Assembly: GCF_009870125.1 (NCBI RefSeq)
Contig: NC_046680.1
Coordinates: 14,961,501 to 15,025,500 of the forward strand
Reading direction: 5' to 3'
Length of the DNA: 64,000 nt
From: Drosophila pseudoobscura
Taxonomy: Eukaryota > Arthropoda > Insecta > Diptera > Drosophilidae
Each line of letters begins with the position of its first letter. The stretch's first letter is position 1. A program made the translations under genes and the position numbers. The notes under the pieces were generated by a model that made no database searches, was not told the origin of the DNA, and saw only the letters and a program-made list of their open reading frames with translations. Positions 25,199 through 41,090 of this stretch are shown piece after piece.

Positions 25199-28079
25199 TC
25201 AATGCTTGTCATTTTTGTGCGGCTTCTGTTGCTGCTGTTGTCCCGGCGCACCCGGGTAGCCGCCATAGCCACCACCCGGATATCCACCGGGATAACCAGC
25301 GGGCGGACCACCGCCGGGCTGCGGTGGTGCTTGGGGCTGACCCGCAGCCGCAGCAGCGTAATACTGTGAATATTGTGCATATTGGCTAGGAGTCATACCT
25401 TGTGCATAGCCACCGGCTGCTGCAGCAGCGGCCGCTGCTGCCGCCGCTGGATTGGGCTGCTGCTGCTGGCCGGGATTGGGGCCGCCTTGGTTGGGGTTTT
25501 GCGCATTGCTTTGGCCAACAGCAGGTCCACCGTTCTGTGATTGCTGCAAGGCATCAAAAGTGCCCCAACGAGAGAATTTAGCGATTGTTTAACCAGAGCT
25601 CAACCACTTTTTCGACTCACCTTATTCTTCAACGTCTTCTCAATCGCCTCTGCCTCCTCGTGCTTGCCCACACTGCGGTAGTATTCCGCCCACTGGGCGC
25701 TATAGTCAGCGCTGTTGCCGCCGGATGCCTGCTGCTGCTGTGCCTGCTGCGGCACTTGCTGTTGCTGTTGTGGCTGCTGCGGCACCTGCTGACCGGGACC
25801 AGGTGCTCCGCCCCCTTGCTTGGCCTTCATCTGTTGCTCGATCAATTCAGCCTCGCGATGGCAGCCCATTTGCCTGTGAGTTGATTGATTTGTTAGACGT
25901 ATGTGTATGGAGGAAACCAGCTTAAAATTCTTACTTGTAGTACTCGATCCACTGGGCTGAGTAGTCCTGCCCAGCGTTCGCACCGGAGCCACCAGGTCCA
26001 CCGCCCTGATTTCCACCGGCCATTGCCATTTGCTGCTGTTGCTGGGCCGCAGACGGATCCCATCCCTGTTGGCCATAGGGACCCCAGGGCTGTTGCTGCT
26101 GCTGGTACGCTGCTGCAGCGGCGGCATTCGGATCGCCGCCTTGCATTGGATTGGGTCCACCATAGCCGCCCTGCTGCTGACTGTGATGGGAATTGTTGGG
26201 TCCACCTCCAGAGCCATTACCACCGCCACCGCCGCCTCCACCGCCACCACCACCACCACCAATGGGCTTGCGGGCAATAACAGTGAGCTCCATGTTGATC
26301 TTCTCAGAAATCATTTGACGGGCCGCCTCCACCTGGTCGGTGGTGCCCTTGGACTTGAAAAGCTTCTCGTTGGGCGGATTGCTGGCATTGCGATCCATTT
26401 CGGTATGGGCGCCGGATTGCTGATTGATCAGCTTAATCGTTTCCCCGCCACGTCCAATTACAATCTGCAAGGTACAAATTTCAGTTAGGATAGGTGGTGG
26501 AGGGCCAGAGGAGGTTCGCCCTCAACCTACACCGCATTTGGATGCTGGCACCATGAATGTGATCTCCTCACGTCCGCCCTGGGCATGGTTTACGCCATAG
26601 CCATAGCCGTAGTTGGAGTTTCCTTCGCCGCCACTTTGAGAGCCGCCGCCATTCCCATTGCGGTTCAGGCCATTTCGTTGCTGTCGAATAGAATGGAAAG
26701 AGGTCAATGAACCAAAGTTCGTTTAGATTATTGCCTCCTACTCCCTAGTGCGACATACCATCACGTTCTCGATCAGTCCATCGATGGTCCGCTTGGCGTC
26801 CTCGACTTGTTGGCGTGTGCCCTGGATCACACAGCGTCTATCGCCCATCTCATCGTTCTTGCCCTGGATGAACTGCAGCTTGCAGCCGCATTCGGTTTGA
26901 ATCTTTCGGATCATGTCTCCCCCCTTGCCAATGACAACGCCGACGGCGATTTTTGGCACGAAGACCTCTACGCTCTCGCCGCCATTGCCATTGTTGAAGT
27001 TGTTGTAGCCGAGGCCAGGGCCACCGCCTCCGCCACCACCGCCTCCTCCTCCACTACCGCCCCCGCGTCCACCCTGCTGCTGAGCCAGTGCGTCTTTCTG
27101 GGCGATGAGATCCAAGACCATCTGCTTAGCATGCTCGATCTTCTGCGGATCGCCGGAAATGCGCAGAGGTTTGATAACCTCCTGATTGGGTCCGTCTTGG
27201 ATGATAATCATCTTGGCTCCCGTCTTCTCCTGCAGCTGTTTTATGGTGTCGCCACCCTTGCCAATGACCAGGCCCACCTTGGCTCCGGGTATCATGATTT
27301 CTTGGTAGGGCGAATAGCCACTGGGTCCCGGAGGCGGCATGTTGATGGTTAGTAGTACCTCCACGGTTCCGCCACCACCGCGGCTGGCCATCTGCTGGAT
27401 CATATCTCGCCCCTTGGACACGGTGTCCCGTTGGCCACGCAATGTAATGACTCGCTCCTGTTCCGGCATCAACTGTACCTTAGCCCCCGACTCGGCCTGG
27501 ATATGAGTGATGGTGTCGTTGCTGCCACGTCCCATAAAGGCATTCGCTATGGATTCGGGTATGCGGATTTGCTCCTCGCACGTTGTTCCGGCCGATGCCG
27601 CCAGGCGAGCAGCCACTGCAGCTGCCTGGGCAATGGCTTGCGTAATGTTTGCACCGCCTGGACCTGATCCCCCTCCGCCTCCTCCACCTCCACCGCTGCT
27701 ACTACTCATGTTCGAGTTGTTGTTGTGGCCGTAGTCCGGACTACCAAAAGAGCGCTTGCAGTCTGGTCCGCTATCGCCGTCGTCGTTGTGCCTCTTGAAG
27801 TTGTTGCCCGCACCGGGTCCCGGCCCGCCGCCACCAGAAGGTGGTGATGGTCCTGCTCCAGGTCCTCCTGGACCGCCCGCCTGCTGGCTGGGTTGGATTT
27901 TAGCCGCTATCTGCAAACGAATGGCAGATACACACAAAACGTGTGTACAGAAATAAATGAATTTTCCCTCGTTTTCGCGTATGTATTCTTCTTCTTACCT
28001 GCTTGGCACGCTGTATCGCCTGAGCCAACGCCTGGGATTGACTGATACTCTGTCCTTGTTGCGGTTGAAATTCACTCAT
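25199..28079 (-). CDS. Psi: P-element somatic inhibitor, four-KH splicing regulator
   Basis: RNA-binding protein of the FUBP/KSRP family. In Drosophila it represses splicing of the P-element third intron and binds U1-70K. Six coding exons in transcription order, 27999-28079, 26759-27910, 26531-26680, 25935-26464, 25621-25873 and 25199-25543, give 836 aa. Four KH domains are visible: KH1 at about 138-205 (FMGRGSNDTI, one residue longer around its GxxG loop), KH2 near 230-300 (GLVIGKGGDTI), KH3 near 345-410 (GVVIGKGGDMI) and KH4 at about 448-520 (CGIVIGRGGETI), which is split by an intron between CG and IV. The C-terminal half is Gly/Gln/Ala-rich and carries two AB-type repeats, DYSAQWIEYYK and DYSAQWAEYYR, the U1-70K-binding motif. 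Long Gly runs follow the N-terminus. The start MSEFQPQQ is the first ATG of the frame. It is head to head with kappaB-Ras. Confidence 0.96.
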
Positions 28080-28699
28080 TTCAATTCAATTTACCAACTC
28101 AACTTCGTTCCCACTATCGTTAGCTTGTAGTTAAGGGAATCTTGATTTTTTTCTCTTCGTCGGGGTTGAAAATTCAATAACCAATTAAGCGAATTTTCTA
28201 AGATGCCGCTAGCAATGTTTAAGCGTTTATTTTCCAGCCACGAAACCCGTTTTCCTCCAGTTATGACGTCGCGAAAAGCACAAAACTGTTTTGAGCTGTC
28301 TTTTTACAGTTTTTTAATAGGTTTTTTGGTTTTTCAAGTCGAAAGTGCGGAATTATGCGTCGGAAAAAACTTTTGCAGCATTGTCCATGACTAGCAGTGT
28401 GACCGCTGATTTTCGATAAAATATACCGTCCGACCCAAGAAATATACCAAAACATACCGTCTCATTTAAAAACTATGCCGTGGATTTACTGACGATTTCA
28501 AGTTTTATTACACATATTCCTCGTTTTTGATATTTTTGACATCTATAATCATAGTGAAAACCGGCTGACAAGCACATGTGTGTATTGCAATTTTTATTTT
28601 CAAAATAAAACGCCTATTAGTTTTTAACTACCGATATTTTTGTGCACCGATATTTAAATATATGACACCCCTACAAGACTTTAAAACGTAAAAAATAAA
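28080..28699. promoter_or_regulatory. Divergent Psi/kappaB-Ras promoter region with Motif 1 and Motif 6-like sites
   Basis: This 620 bp segment must contain both promoters. AGTGTGACC at 28396-28404 is the reverse complement of GGTCACACT, core-promoter Motif 1 bound by M1BP. Next to it lie three ATACC elements with A/T-rich 5' flanks (28420-28460), the reverse complement of Motif 6 (GTATWTTT). The stretch 28443-28540 is closely similar to 34078-34170 upstream of EloC. Two CCGATATTT copies lie near 28631 and 28647, just before the kappaB-Ras start. Confidence 0.55.
28420..28545 (+). repeat. Short dispersed repeat copy with AAATATACC motifs
   Basis: This roughly 125 bp segment aligns with 34055-34172. 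Both carry ATACCAAAA-ATACC, then CTCATTT-AAAAA, then a TTTAC/ATAC-TGACGA-type stretch, then TTCAAGTT and ACATATTCCTCGTTTTTG, in the same order and spacing. It is either a transposed fragment of the repeat at 34-35 kb or a duplicated promoter block. Confidence 0.65.
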
Positions 28700-29609
28700 A
28701 TGCTTAACGCAAAAGTTGGTAAAGTTGGCAAAGTGTTGGTATGTGGCATGAAAGGCGTTGGTAAGACAACAGTAATTGAGCAGTTGGTTTATGGAAACCT
28801 AAATCCAGACACAGTGAGTGGACAAAACAAGATTTAGCACGGCCTAAGTGGGGCAGTGTGTGTGCAGTGTGCTGCATACAAACAAAAACTATTTTTGAAT
28901 GGAAATTGGTTTCGATTCATTTAATGAAACGTAGACATTGTAAGAGTGCACTAAAAGGGATGTGTGCATGCAGTGTCATTATGAGAATCAACACCGTCAC
29001 GTGTACTGCGATACACCTCCTGCCCCGCTAAAGACCTAAACTGAATTCATAAATGTGAAAGCGTGCATTTAAAACAAAATTTGTTTGCTTCAGGAACTCC
29101 ATCCTACCATTGAGGACATCTATGTTGCCAGCTGCGACACGGGCCGTGGAGGGGCTCGTGAAACATTACGCATCTACGACACAGCTGGACTGCAGGGCGA
29201 GCAGGCGGCTCAATTGCCGCGGCACTACTTACAATTCCCTGATGCTTTTGTATTGGTCTATGACCCCATTGATCCACGAAGCTTAGATATGCTGGCAGAC
29301 ATAAAGTCAGACATTGACAAGCATAAGGAAAAGAAGGAAATCCCTGTCATTGTACTGGCCAATGTGCGAGCCCGGGTTAAGAGGGACACACCACCAACAA
29401 CGCCTAATCCCGTCGAAAAGATTATGGACCGGGCAAACATCTGGTGCCAGCGGGAGCGTATAAAGCACTACACAGTCAATGCCATGGAACGCCCTTCATT
29501 GTACGAGCCGTTCACGTCTCTGTGCGCTCGTGTTCATCCAGCACAGACGAAAAGCACGTTCCCGCAACTGCGCCAGGTCATGCAGAATCGGCAAAAGAGC
29601 GAGGCGTAG
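28700..29609 (+). CDS. kappaB-Ras: NF-kappaB inhibitor-interacting Ras-like small GTPase (kappaB-Ras)
   Basis: Atypical Ras-superfamily protein; mammalian NKIRAS1/2 bind IkappaB and Ral-GAP. Two coding exons, 28700-28813 and 29094-29609, with a 280 nt phase-0 intron give 209 aa (human about 192). The P-loop GMKGVGKT at 16-23 has the G1 Lys-Thr. Switch II is DTAGLQ at 67-72. EDIYVAS and FVLVYDP match the NKIRAS signature. The usual NKxD guanine-specificity motif is not present: the strand IPVIVLAN is followed by VRARVKRDTPP from residue 129. There is no C-terminal CAAX box; the tail ends NRQKSEA. The 5' region is shared with Psi. A candidate ATTAAA poly(A) signal lies at 29755-29760. The family call is secure; guanine specificity is uncertain. 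Confidence 0.92.
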
Positions 29610-30779
29610 ATAGCTACAAATATATTTTGTCTCAAATTACGAACTACTAACTAATGGGTATGGGGGTATTATTTATGTTCTAATTTGTCTACTGTTTACT
29701 TGCCTTTCAATGTGCTGCTTTAATTGTACTTATATTGATGTTTGTGAGTGTCCAATTAAATATTTAGTATTTATTACAAACAGTCTTTGTAATGCATTAA
29801 TTTCAAGATAGTCAACCTGTTGGTTAATAAGCCTAATATTACATACATATTTATAGTCAAAAAAAAAAAATGACACTACACTATTATTACCAAGGGCGTA
29901 AGTTTTTAGGCCCAGTTTTTTCATTATCTCTTAAGTTGCGAATCCACCAATTCCATCAACAAATCATAAATTCCAGAGCATTGTCTCTAACTATCACTGC
30001 ATTCTCTTTCTAAAACAGTTTTAATGCTGCGACCCTCTCTTAAATTGAAATGCAGTGGCATACGACTATTGCTCCGGGTACTCATTCTAATATCTTTAAT
30101 TGTTCAAATGGTGTTTTGAATTTCTGATTTAATTTTAAGTCATTTACGACCAAATTAAGCTAATGACTTCAAAATTGTATATCAAGATCAACGGAAATTT
30201 TGAACGGCTCCAGTTTTACGAGAACGCAATGGTCATTGGCACTAAAAGGTTTGGTATTTTCCGGGATATGCCGACATATTATTCCAGTATGGTCGCAGTT
30301 AATATCGCACAGATCTCTGTACTTTCGATCTCAGATTTTATATCGCTTCCATACGAATATCATCCCTGATTTGGTCGACCAAATATTTCGTCTGAGTTAG
30401 TCAATCTAGGCTATAATTTTCTTTTTTTTCTTTTTTATGGCAACTATTAGCTATGCTATTAAAAATTGTAGAGGGAAACATCGATATCATTCAATAGAGA
30501 CAGTTGTGGTACTCATAAAAATAAGAGGGGTACTCAGGTCCTACGTACATCTTCCGAAAATATTATGAAAATATTTCCATTTCCACAGACTGCATAATAC
30601 GGAATAATACAGAAGCAATTAAAATTCTTAAAATTTCCCTAAATTACCTACAAAGTCAATCACATTGCACCGTTCGTATTTCAGAGGAAAAACATCGATA
30701 GTCCACAAATATTGTAACATTGAAATATCGATGGTTTTGCAGGCTCTACTGTCTCTAGATGACACTGAACTGTAACACG
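29610..30779. other. Intergenic region between kappaB-Ras and RpL11, with DRE-like sites
   Basis: The left part holds the kappaB-Ras 3' UTR, with a candidate ATTAAA at 29755-29760. The middle is AT-rich with no coding frame. Near the right end ATCGATAG lies at 30694-30701 and TATCGAT at 30726-30732, about 50-85 bp before the RpL11 pyrimidine tract, the usual position of DREF sites in ribosomal-protein gene promoters. Another ATCGATATC lies near 30480. Confidence 0.5.
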
Positions 30780-30799
30780 CTTCTTTCCTTTCTTTCCCA
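30780..30799 (+). promoter_or_regulatory. RpL11: RpL11 polypyrimidine (TOP/TCT) initiator tract
   Basis: A run of pyrimidines (CTTCTTTCCTTTCTTTCCC) ends ten bases before the RpL11 ATG. Ribosomal-protein genes of Drosophila start in such a TCT initiator, and the mRNA then begins with a 5' TOP that confers translational control. The exact start base is not determined. Confidence 0.6.
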
Positions 30800-30808
30800 C
30801 ATACCATA

Positions 30809-31839
<1,031 letters not shown>

Positions 31840-31880
31840 AAGCTCCTATCGTAACAATGTTTTTTTAAGATGAATTCTAC

Positions 31881-31886
31881 AATAAA
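31881..31886 (+). terminator. RpL11: Poly(A) signal of RpL11
   Basis: Canonical AATAAA 41 nt after the stop codon, giving a very short 3' UTR as is usual for ribosomal-protein mRNAs. Confidence 0.75.
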
Positions 31887-32280
31887 CCTTGGATTCTGTC
31901 GAAACGTTATTCATGTTTTATATAAGTTTTGATTTAGATTGAGATTAGGAAATAATCCACGAAGAAATAGCTCGATATGCTACATGTACATACTATACTC
32001 GAGCAGTGTTAATGTTTCAATGCCCCAGTTGTTCAAGTGTGGGCGAGGGCGAGTTGGCCAAAGTCATGCAGAAGGTGAACTTGAAATTTCTGCGGCCACA
32101 GGGGGAGTGGTAGTAGCAGGCGCTAAAGTTGAAGGCAGTCGAAACTTTCAATAAATCGATGCCCTCACACTGAGGATATTGTTGCCATGGCAATCCAAAG
32201 TCCTTTGCGGGGCCAAACATGTCAGAAACATCGTAGTGAAGCTTATAAACAATTGCGGCGGATGCCAGTTAAACAGTAAA
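31887..32280. other. Short intergenic gap between RpL11 and Arl6
   Basis: About 390 bp between the RpL11 poly(A) signal and the Arl6 ATG. It must hold the Arl6 promoter and 5' UTR. I see no TATA box; a GGGCGAGGGCGAG run lies near 32042-32054 and AATCGATG near 32154. No coding frame of interest. Confidence 0.45.
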
Positions 32281-33080
32281 ATGGGAATGTTGCACAATTT
32301 GGCCGATTTGATTAAAATCAAAAAGGACAAAATGACGATTCTAGTACTGGGCCTGAACAACAGCGGCAAATCCACGATAGTCAACCACTTCAAGAAACCG
32401 GGTGACCAGTCAGCCATTATGGTTCCCACAGTGGGCTTTATGGTGGAGCAGTTTTACAGTAAGTTCCGCCAGAACGAATGCTATGCCTACCTCTTCCATT
32501 GATGAATATCTATCATTCTTGCACAGGCATGGCAGGAGTTAGCATAAAGGCGATCGATATGTCGGGCGCCACACGCTACAGGAACCTTTGGGAGCATCAG
32601 TTCAAGAACTGCCAGGGGATTATATACGTCATTGACTCCAGTGATCGCATGAGATTCGGTATCTTAACATGAATTCACATTGATTCCACATCCAATTGCT
32701 CAGCTATCCTTTACATTTCAGTTGTGGTGAAAGATGAGTTGGATCTGGTGCTACAGCATCCCCATTTGTGCAATAGAACTGTGCCAATTCTTTTTTATGG
32801 AAACAAATCGGACGCAGAGGATTCCCTATCCAGCGTCAAAATCGCAGCAGGTGCTCCCAGCTCTACTCATAACTATGTGTGTCAGTAAATACTTAACGAC
32901 CATAACTTTTTAGCACTCAGTTTGGAAAACATCAAGGAGAAACCCTGGCACATCTGCTCCAGCAATGCCATATCCGGCGAGGGCCTCGGCGAAGGTGTCC
33001 AGTGGCTGGTCCAGCAAATGCGCTTCGCCATGCTAAGCAACAAGGACGCCTCCAAAGCCAAGTCCAAGCATAGCAAATGA
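32281..33080 (+). CDS. Arl6: ADP-ribosylation factor-like 6 (BBS3-type GTPase)
   Basis: Arf-family GTPase; mammalian ARL6/BBS3 recruits the BBSome coat for ciliary trafficking. Four coding exons, 32281-32458, 32527-32658, 32722-32850 and 32914-33080, give 201 aa. P-loop GLNNSGKS is at 24-31, the switch I Thr50 is in VPTVGF, DMSG at 70-73 is switch II, and NKSD is at 131-134. [13 protein letters not shown] matches ARL6 strongly. Two oddities: the residue after DMSG, where catalytic Gln is expected (DMSGQGRYR in human ARL6), is Ala74; and the third donor is a weak CAG|GTGCTC. The tail is Lys/Ser-rich (SKAKSKHSK), extending past the usual 186 residues. The gene converges on EloC, 221 bp between stop codons. 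Confidence 0.93.
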
Positions 33081-33109
33081 TGCTCAAAGCCTGCGAATGT
33101 TTCGAGTTA

Positions 33110-33115
33110 AATAAA
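33110..33115 (+). terminator. Arl6: Poly(A) signal of Arl6
   Basis: AATAAA 29 nt after the Arl6 stop. The EloC signal on the other strand lies about 56 bp further on, so the two mRNAs end nearly back to back. Confidence 0.65.
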
Positions 33116-33170
33116 AGGGTTATTTTTAAACAAGGAATTATTGTCGTTTAAGAAATTAACAGAATTTTAT

Positions 33171-33176
33171 TTTATT
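33171..33176 (-). terminator. EloC: Poly(A) signal of EloC
   Basis: TTTATT on the plus strand reads AATAAA on the minus strand, about 126 nt after the EloC stop. Confidence 0.55.
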
Positions 33177-33301
33177 TTTCTCGCCTACAGAGACAATCAT
33201 CTTGATTCATTAAAAATTAACATAGGCAAAAATTAGGCTGTATTCAAGTTTGCTTTCCCCTTGTTTAATTGATAATAAAGTATATAAAGTTAACCAATAA
33301 T

Positions 33302-34050
<749 letters not shown>

Positions 34051-34054
34051 ACTT

Positions 34055-34545
34055 ATCGGAAAAATATACCTCAGAAGTATACCAAAATATACCATCTCAT
34101 TTTAAAAATATACCGTAAATATACTAACGAATTCAAGTTCTATTTTACATATTCCTCGTTTTTGATATTCCGTTGAATATTACTAGCTATATAGAACTTT
34201 TAGCCGTGCCCACATAGTTTTAGCCCATTAATGAATCAATTTTCTACACAATTGGTTAGTTTTTAGTCCTGGCTTTTATTGTATTTTGATTAAAACTAGG
34301 TTTAAACAAAATAGTTCAACAACTGGTATTTGATGACATGCTGCGTGTATAGGCCTTTGTACACCCTATTTGTTAATTTTATATGAAGATGAAACGTAAT
34401 TTGTTAAGACCTTTTCTCAAATTGATATTCTTTAGACATATTCAAGTAATTATTAGTATCTTGTATATATTTATCTCGATCATGATACCTACTGAGCCTT
34501 GGAAGACAAACATTTTCACAATTCTATAACATCTATTTCCCCCAG
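34055..34545 (+). repeat. Dispersed repeat, copy upstream of EloC
   Basis: The first part (34055-34130) is an array of AAATATACC-type motifs. The middle (34163-34325: TTGATATTCCG, GAATATTACTAGCTA, TAGAAC, then CTTTTATTGTATTTTG) aligns with 40131-40290. The right part (34323-34522: CTGGTATTTGA, GCGTGTATAGGCCTTTGTAC, ATCTCGATC-TGATACCTA) aligns with 40885-41090. Substitutions and indels are scattered, so the copies are old. No coding frame or terminal repeat was recognised. Confidence 0.7.
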
Positions 34546-34639
34546 GGTATGTGTGCATGGAATTAGCAACATGTTTGTGTATGGAATGGGACTCATTGTT
34601 GCTAAAGCAAACCGCGGGAACTCAATTTCGATTCAAAAA

Positions 34640-35290
34640 ACGACCGTTCGTTGAATAATACTATCTATATGGAACATTTAGCCATTCCCACTCAATTTTG
34701 TACGATTGATGAATCAATTCTATACATGATTTTCGAAATACTTGCTTTTATTGGATTTCTATATACCGTTGGAAATGAAATTTAAAGATTGATGAAAATT
34801 ACCGATATACCGTAAATATACCGTCGGTTTAATGTGTACCTTAAAAAATATCGAAAAGTATTACAAATTCCAGAAACGTTCACCCTGATATACGGTCTGA
34901 CACTCAAATATACCGTAAATGTACCGATAAAAATCCAGCTTAACCCACTTAACCCTCCTTTATTTGAACAGGTGAATGACTTGAGTTAATTTCCTAATAA
35001 CAAAATATACATGATATCTTTCACCTGAGCTGCGTTAAAGCTAGTCAAAATTTATAATTTTCGTGGAGTTACACAAACGTCTAATCGTTCGCTGTACATG
35101 ATAGAGAATCATATTCCTCGATTTTTATGTTCGGCTTAAGATTTACTAGTACTAGATTACTACTAGTTAGAACTTTCAGCCCTGAAACCATAATTTTATA
35201 CGAATGATGCAACAATTTTCTACAAGAGTAGTCTCTTTTATTTGATTTTGTTTAAAATAAAGGTTAAACAACAAAGGTCAACACAAATTT
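34640..35290 (+). repeat. Further diverged copies of the same repeat family
   Basis: 34650-34790 repeats the ACTATCTATATGGAAC / GATGAATCAATT / CTTTTATTGGATTT order of the middle module, and TATACCGTAAATATACCG follows near 34803-34820. 34945-35290 repeats the order found at 39868-40290 (pyrimidine-rich start, TATCTTTCACCTGAGCTGCG, TAATCGTTC, TTTTATTTGATTTTG, AAAGGTCAAC), strongly diverged. The stretch looks like several nested or tandem remnants. Confidence 0.5.
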
Positions 35291-36180
35291 CCTATTTTTA
35301 TATGTTAGGTACACTTTTGCTACATGTAAAGTACATGTAGGGAAATTCTAGATAGAGCTGCGCGCCAAGGTGGAATTTTTTAAAAGTAAATGAGTGACAA
35401 GGAGGTAAAGTACCTACCATATAAAAACATGAGTGCAATCCATTGGAATAAATTATGCAGAGAAGTACGATTTGAGAGAGTGAAGTTTAAAAAAGGTGCG
35501 TTTGGAATTTTCTATTCCCTATGTTCTGAAATTTATCTTTAATAGATTGGTTGATTAAGTATACCTTTATATACCGTAAATATAAACCCAATTTTGACGT
35601 CAAAAATATACAGAAATTAAGTCGCAAGTCGAGAAAAGTCGTTTAAGTAAGTCGTTTTGACAACGATTTCTTTCCCAATTAAATCCCATATACATATGTA
35701 TGGTATCCCTGGAATCAATAGTGCTGGAGAGCCAAACAACTTCTTACAATATATTTGTGACGTCATACTTGGCGATAATATTTTAATAAATCAACTTATC
35801 TGATTTATGATGAAGGTTGGCCGATTTTAGAAAGAAAACTGAATAGAATCACCTCCAATCCAGTCCGATTCCTGAATAATGGGCATTTTCTGGGTCTAAC
35901 TTATATAGCGTTGGGGCAGGTTAAAATTTGCTAATGGATATTGATTAATGCCCAAATCAATGGCCGCGTTCTCTGCACGCCCTATTTTGGCAAATTTGTA
36001 CATATGTAGCCGTTTAATCTAGTCAAAAACTAATCCTTCAACAGTTCGTAAATCTCGGGTTAACTCTTATGTAGCTCAACGTAATCAGATCATTTTAATT
36101 AATTGACCCCAATGTAAGGACTCAAGGACCATAAAAATATTGAGAATAGCAATTAGACATGTGAACAAAATGGATCTGAC
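35291..36180. other. Intergenic AT-rich sequence left of betaTub56D
   Basis: No coding frame and no clear repeat match to the rest of the window, apart from a TATACCGTAAATATA block near 35569-35583. It probably separates the repeat cluster from the betaTub56D poly(A) site. Confidence 0.4.
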
Positions 36181-36186
36181 TTTATT
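36181..36186 (-). terminator. betaTub56D: Poly(A) signal of betaTub56D
   Basis: TTTATT on the plus strand reads AATAAA on minus, about 80 nt after the stop codon. A second TTTATT lies close to the stop, near 36236. Confidence 0.6.
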
Positions 36187-36265
36187 GATTACGTTGTTAA
36201 AAGAAACATTTTACAACTGAACTTTTGTCCTGGTTTTATTTTTCGCAAAACATCGAATTGAGAAG

Positions 36266-39705
<3,440 letters not shown>

Positions 39706-39807
39706 GTTGTCTTTGTATGGATCTTTGAACTTTTAACTTAAATTATCTCTTTTGCTTAAAGCCTTGTCGAGCACGGAAATCACTTCGTCGGCGAAAAAAA
39801 TACTGTC

Positions 39808-39861
39808 TGAAAATTGTGTGCAGTGCACCGCTATTTATATATAGCGTCTCGTATATCGATA
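39808..39861 (-). promoter_or_regulatory. betaTub56D: betaTub56D core promoter: Inr, TATA box and DRE
   Basis: On the minus strand TATATATAAATA occupies plus positions 39832-39843, and TTTCAGAC (Inr-like) puts the initiating A at about 39808, 30 bp downstream of the TATA. A perfect TATCGATA (DRE) is at 39854-39861, just upstream. The predicted start lies about 100 nt before the ATG. This is the clearest core promoter in the window. The dispersed repeat begins 7 bp beyond the DRE. Confidence 0.7.
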
Positions 39862-39867
39862 GGAAAT

Positions 39868-40099
39868 CGAACTTGGCCCACCCAAGCCCCCTCTGTTTAA
39901 ATAGTTCGACTGCTGGGGATAAATGGCGGAAAATATTAACGATTGTACGTTATTCTTGTGGATCCATGTCATCTTTCCTCTGAACTTAAAAAAAACAACG
40001 ACATCTCTCTCCTGAACTGCGCTAAAACTATTCAATTTGAATTATTTTCGGTGGAATATTAAAATACCCCGTTGGCCTACAATGGGTTAATCGTTCTCC
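39868..40099 (+). repeat. Dispersed repeat copy abutting the betaTub56D promoter
   Basis: This 232 bp segment matches the minus strand of 10892-11103 end to end, from CGAACTTGGCCCACCCAAG to ACAATGGGTTAATCGTTCTCC. The two copies are inverted relative to each other and about 28.8 kb apart. Each has its CGAACTTGGCCC end pointing at the neighbouring gene's promoter. Confidence 0.75.
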
Positions 40100-40130
40100 A
40101 TCGATAATTGGAAACCTAATTGCAAAATTT

Positions 40131-41090
40131 TGATATTCCGTCGAATATTACTAGCTAGATAGAACCTCCAGCCCAGCCCACATAATTTTAGGCCGTTGAT
40201 GAATAAATTTTCTTCAAGATTGGTTAGTTTCTAGTCCTTGCTTTTATTGTATTTTGGCTAAAGCAAGGCTTAAACAAAAAAGGTCAACAAAAAAACAGTG
40301 GCAACGCAAGTGAGTATGAAATGTCACGCCCACCGGAGTACGTATGTGCTCAGCTATACCCTATTTGAAGAAACTGTTTTTCCAAGCTGCTTATAAACGC
40401 AATTAATAAAGAAATTATCTCAGATTGTTATGTTCTAGACATATTAATGCATATGATTAGGGTATTGTAAATATATCTCGATCCCGATACCCATATTTGG
40501 TTTCAGTAAGAAGACCACAACCTTCAAAATATCGTTGAAATACCTTTAAACCAGAGACTGAATAGTTTTGGCCCGTATTGGTGCATTAGATGACAAACAT
40601 TTTCTCAGATCCATAACATCCATTTCCCAGGGTATGCAAAATGCTGCTTATCCGCGTAATGTTTTGGAACAATGCTGCTCGATTTCACGGCACATGAGTC
40701 TTTCCCATACAAATTGAATGTTGCCAGCAGCATAATACGTAGGAAAACGTAAGTGAGTAGGGAATGGGACATTGTTGAGCTGAAAAGGGGCATTGTGGAG
40801 AGAAAAAAATCCCTCCACGAAGAGAGGATATCCCATAAAAAAATAGAGAGCAAATCCCATCGATACTTTCGAGTCGCAATGTTGCTGGTATTTGAAGACA
40901 TTATGCGTGTATAGGCCTTTGTACACCCTATTTCGTTAATTTTATATGAAGATCAAATGTAATTTATTATGACCTTTTCTCAAATTGATACGTTTTAGAC
41001 ATATTCAAGTGTATTATTAGAGTCTTGTATATATTTATCTCGATCCTGATACCTAAGGAGCCTGGGATGACAAACATTTTCTCATAAAAA
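40131..41090 (+). repeat. Dispersed repeat modules right of betaTub56D
   Basis: 40131-40290 matches 34163-34325 and 40885-41090 matches 34323-34522 at high similarity. Between them, 40370-40640 is a more diverged copy of the right module (CTATTTGAAG, TTCTAGACATATT, ATCTCGATCCCGATACC, TGACAAACATTTTCTC, TAACATCCATTTCCCAGGGTATG). So this copy contains one full element interrupted by, or followed by, a second partial one. No transposase or reverse transcriptase frame is seen. Confidence 0.65.
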
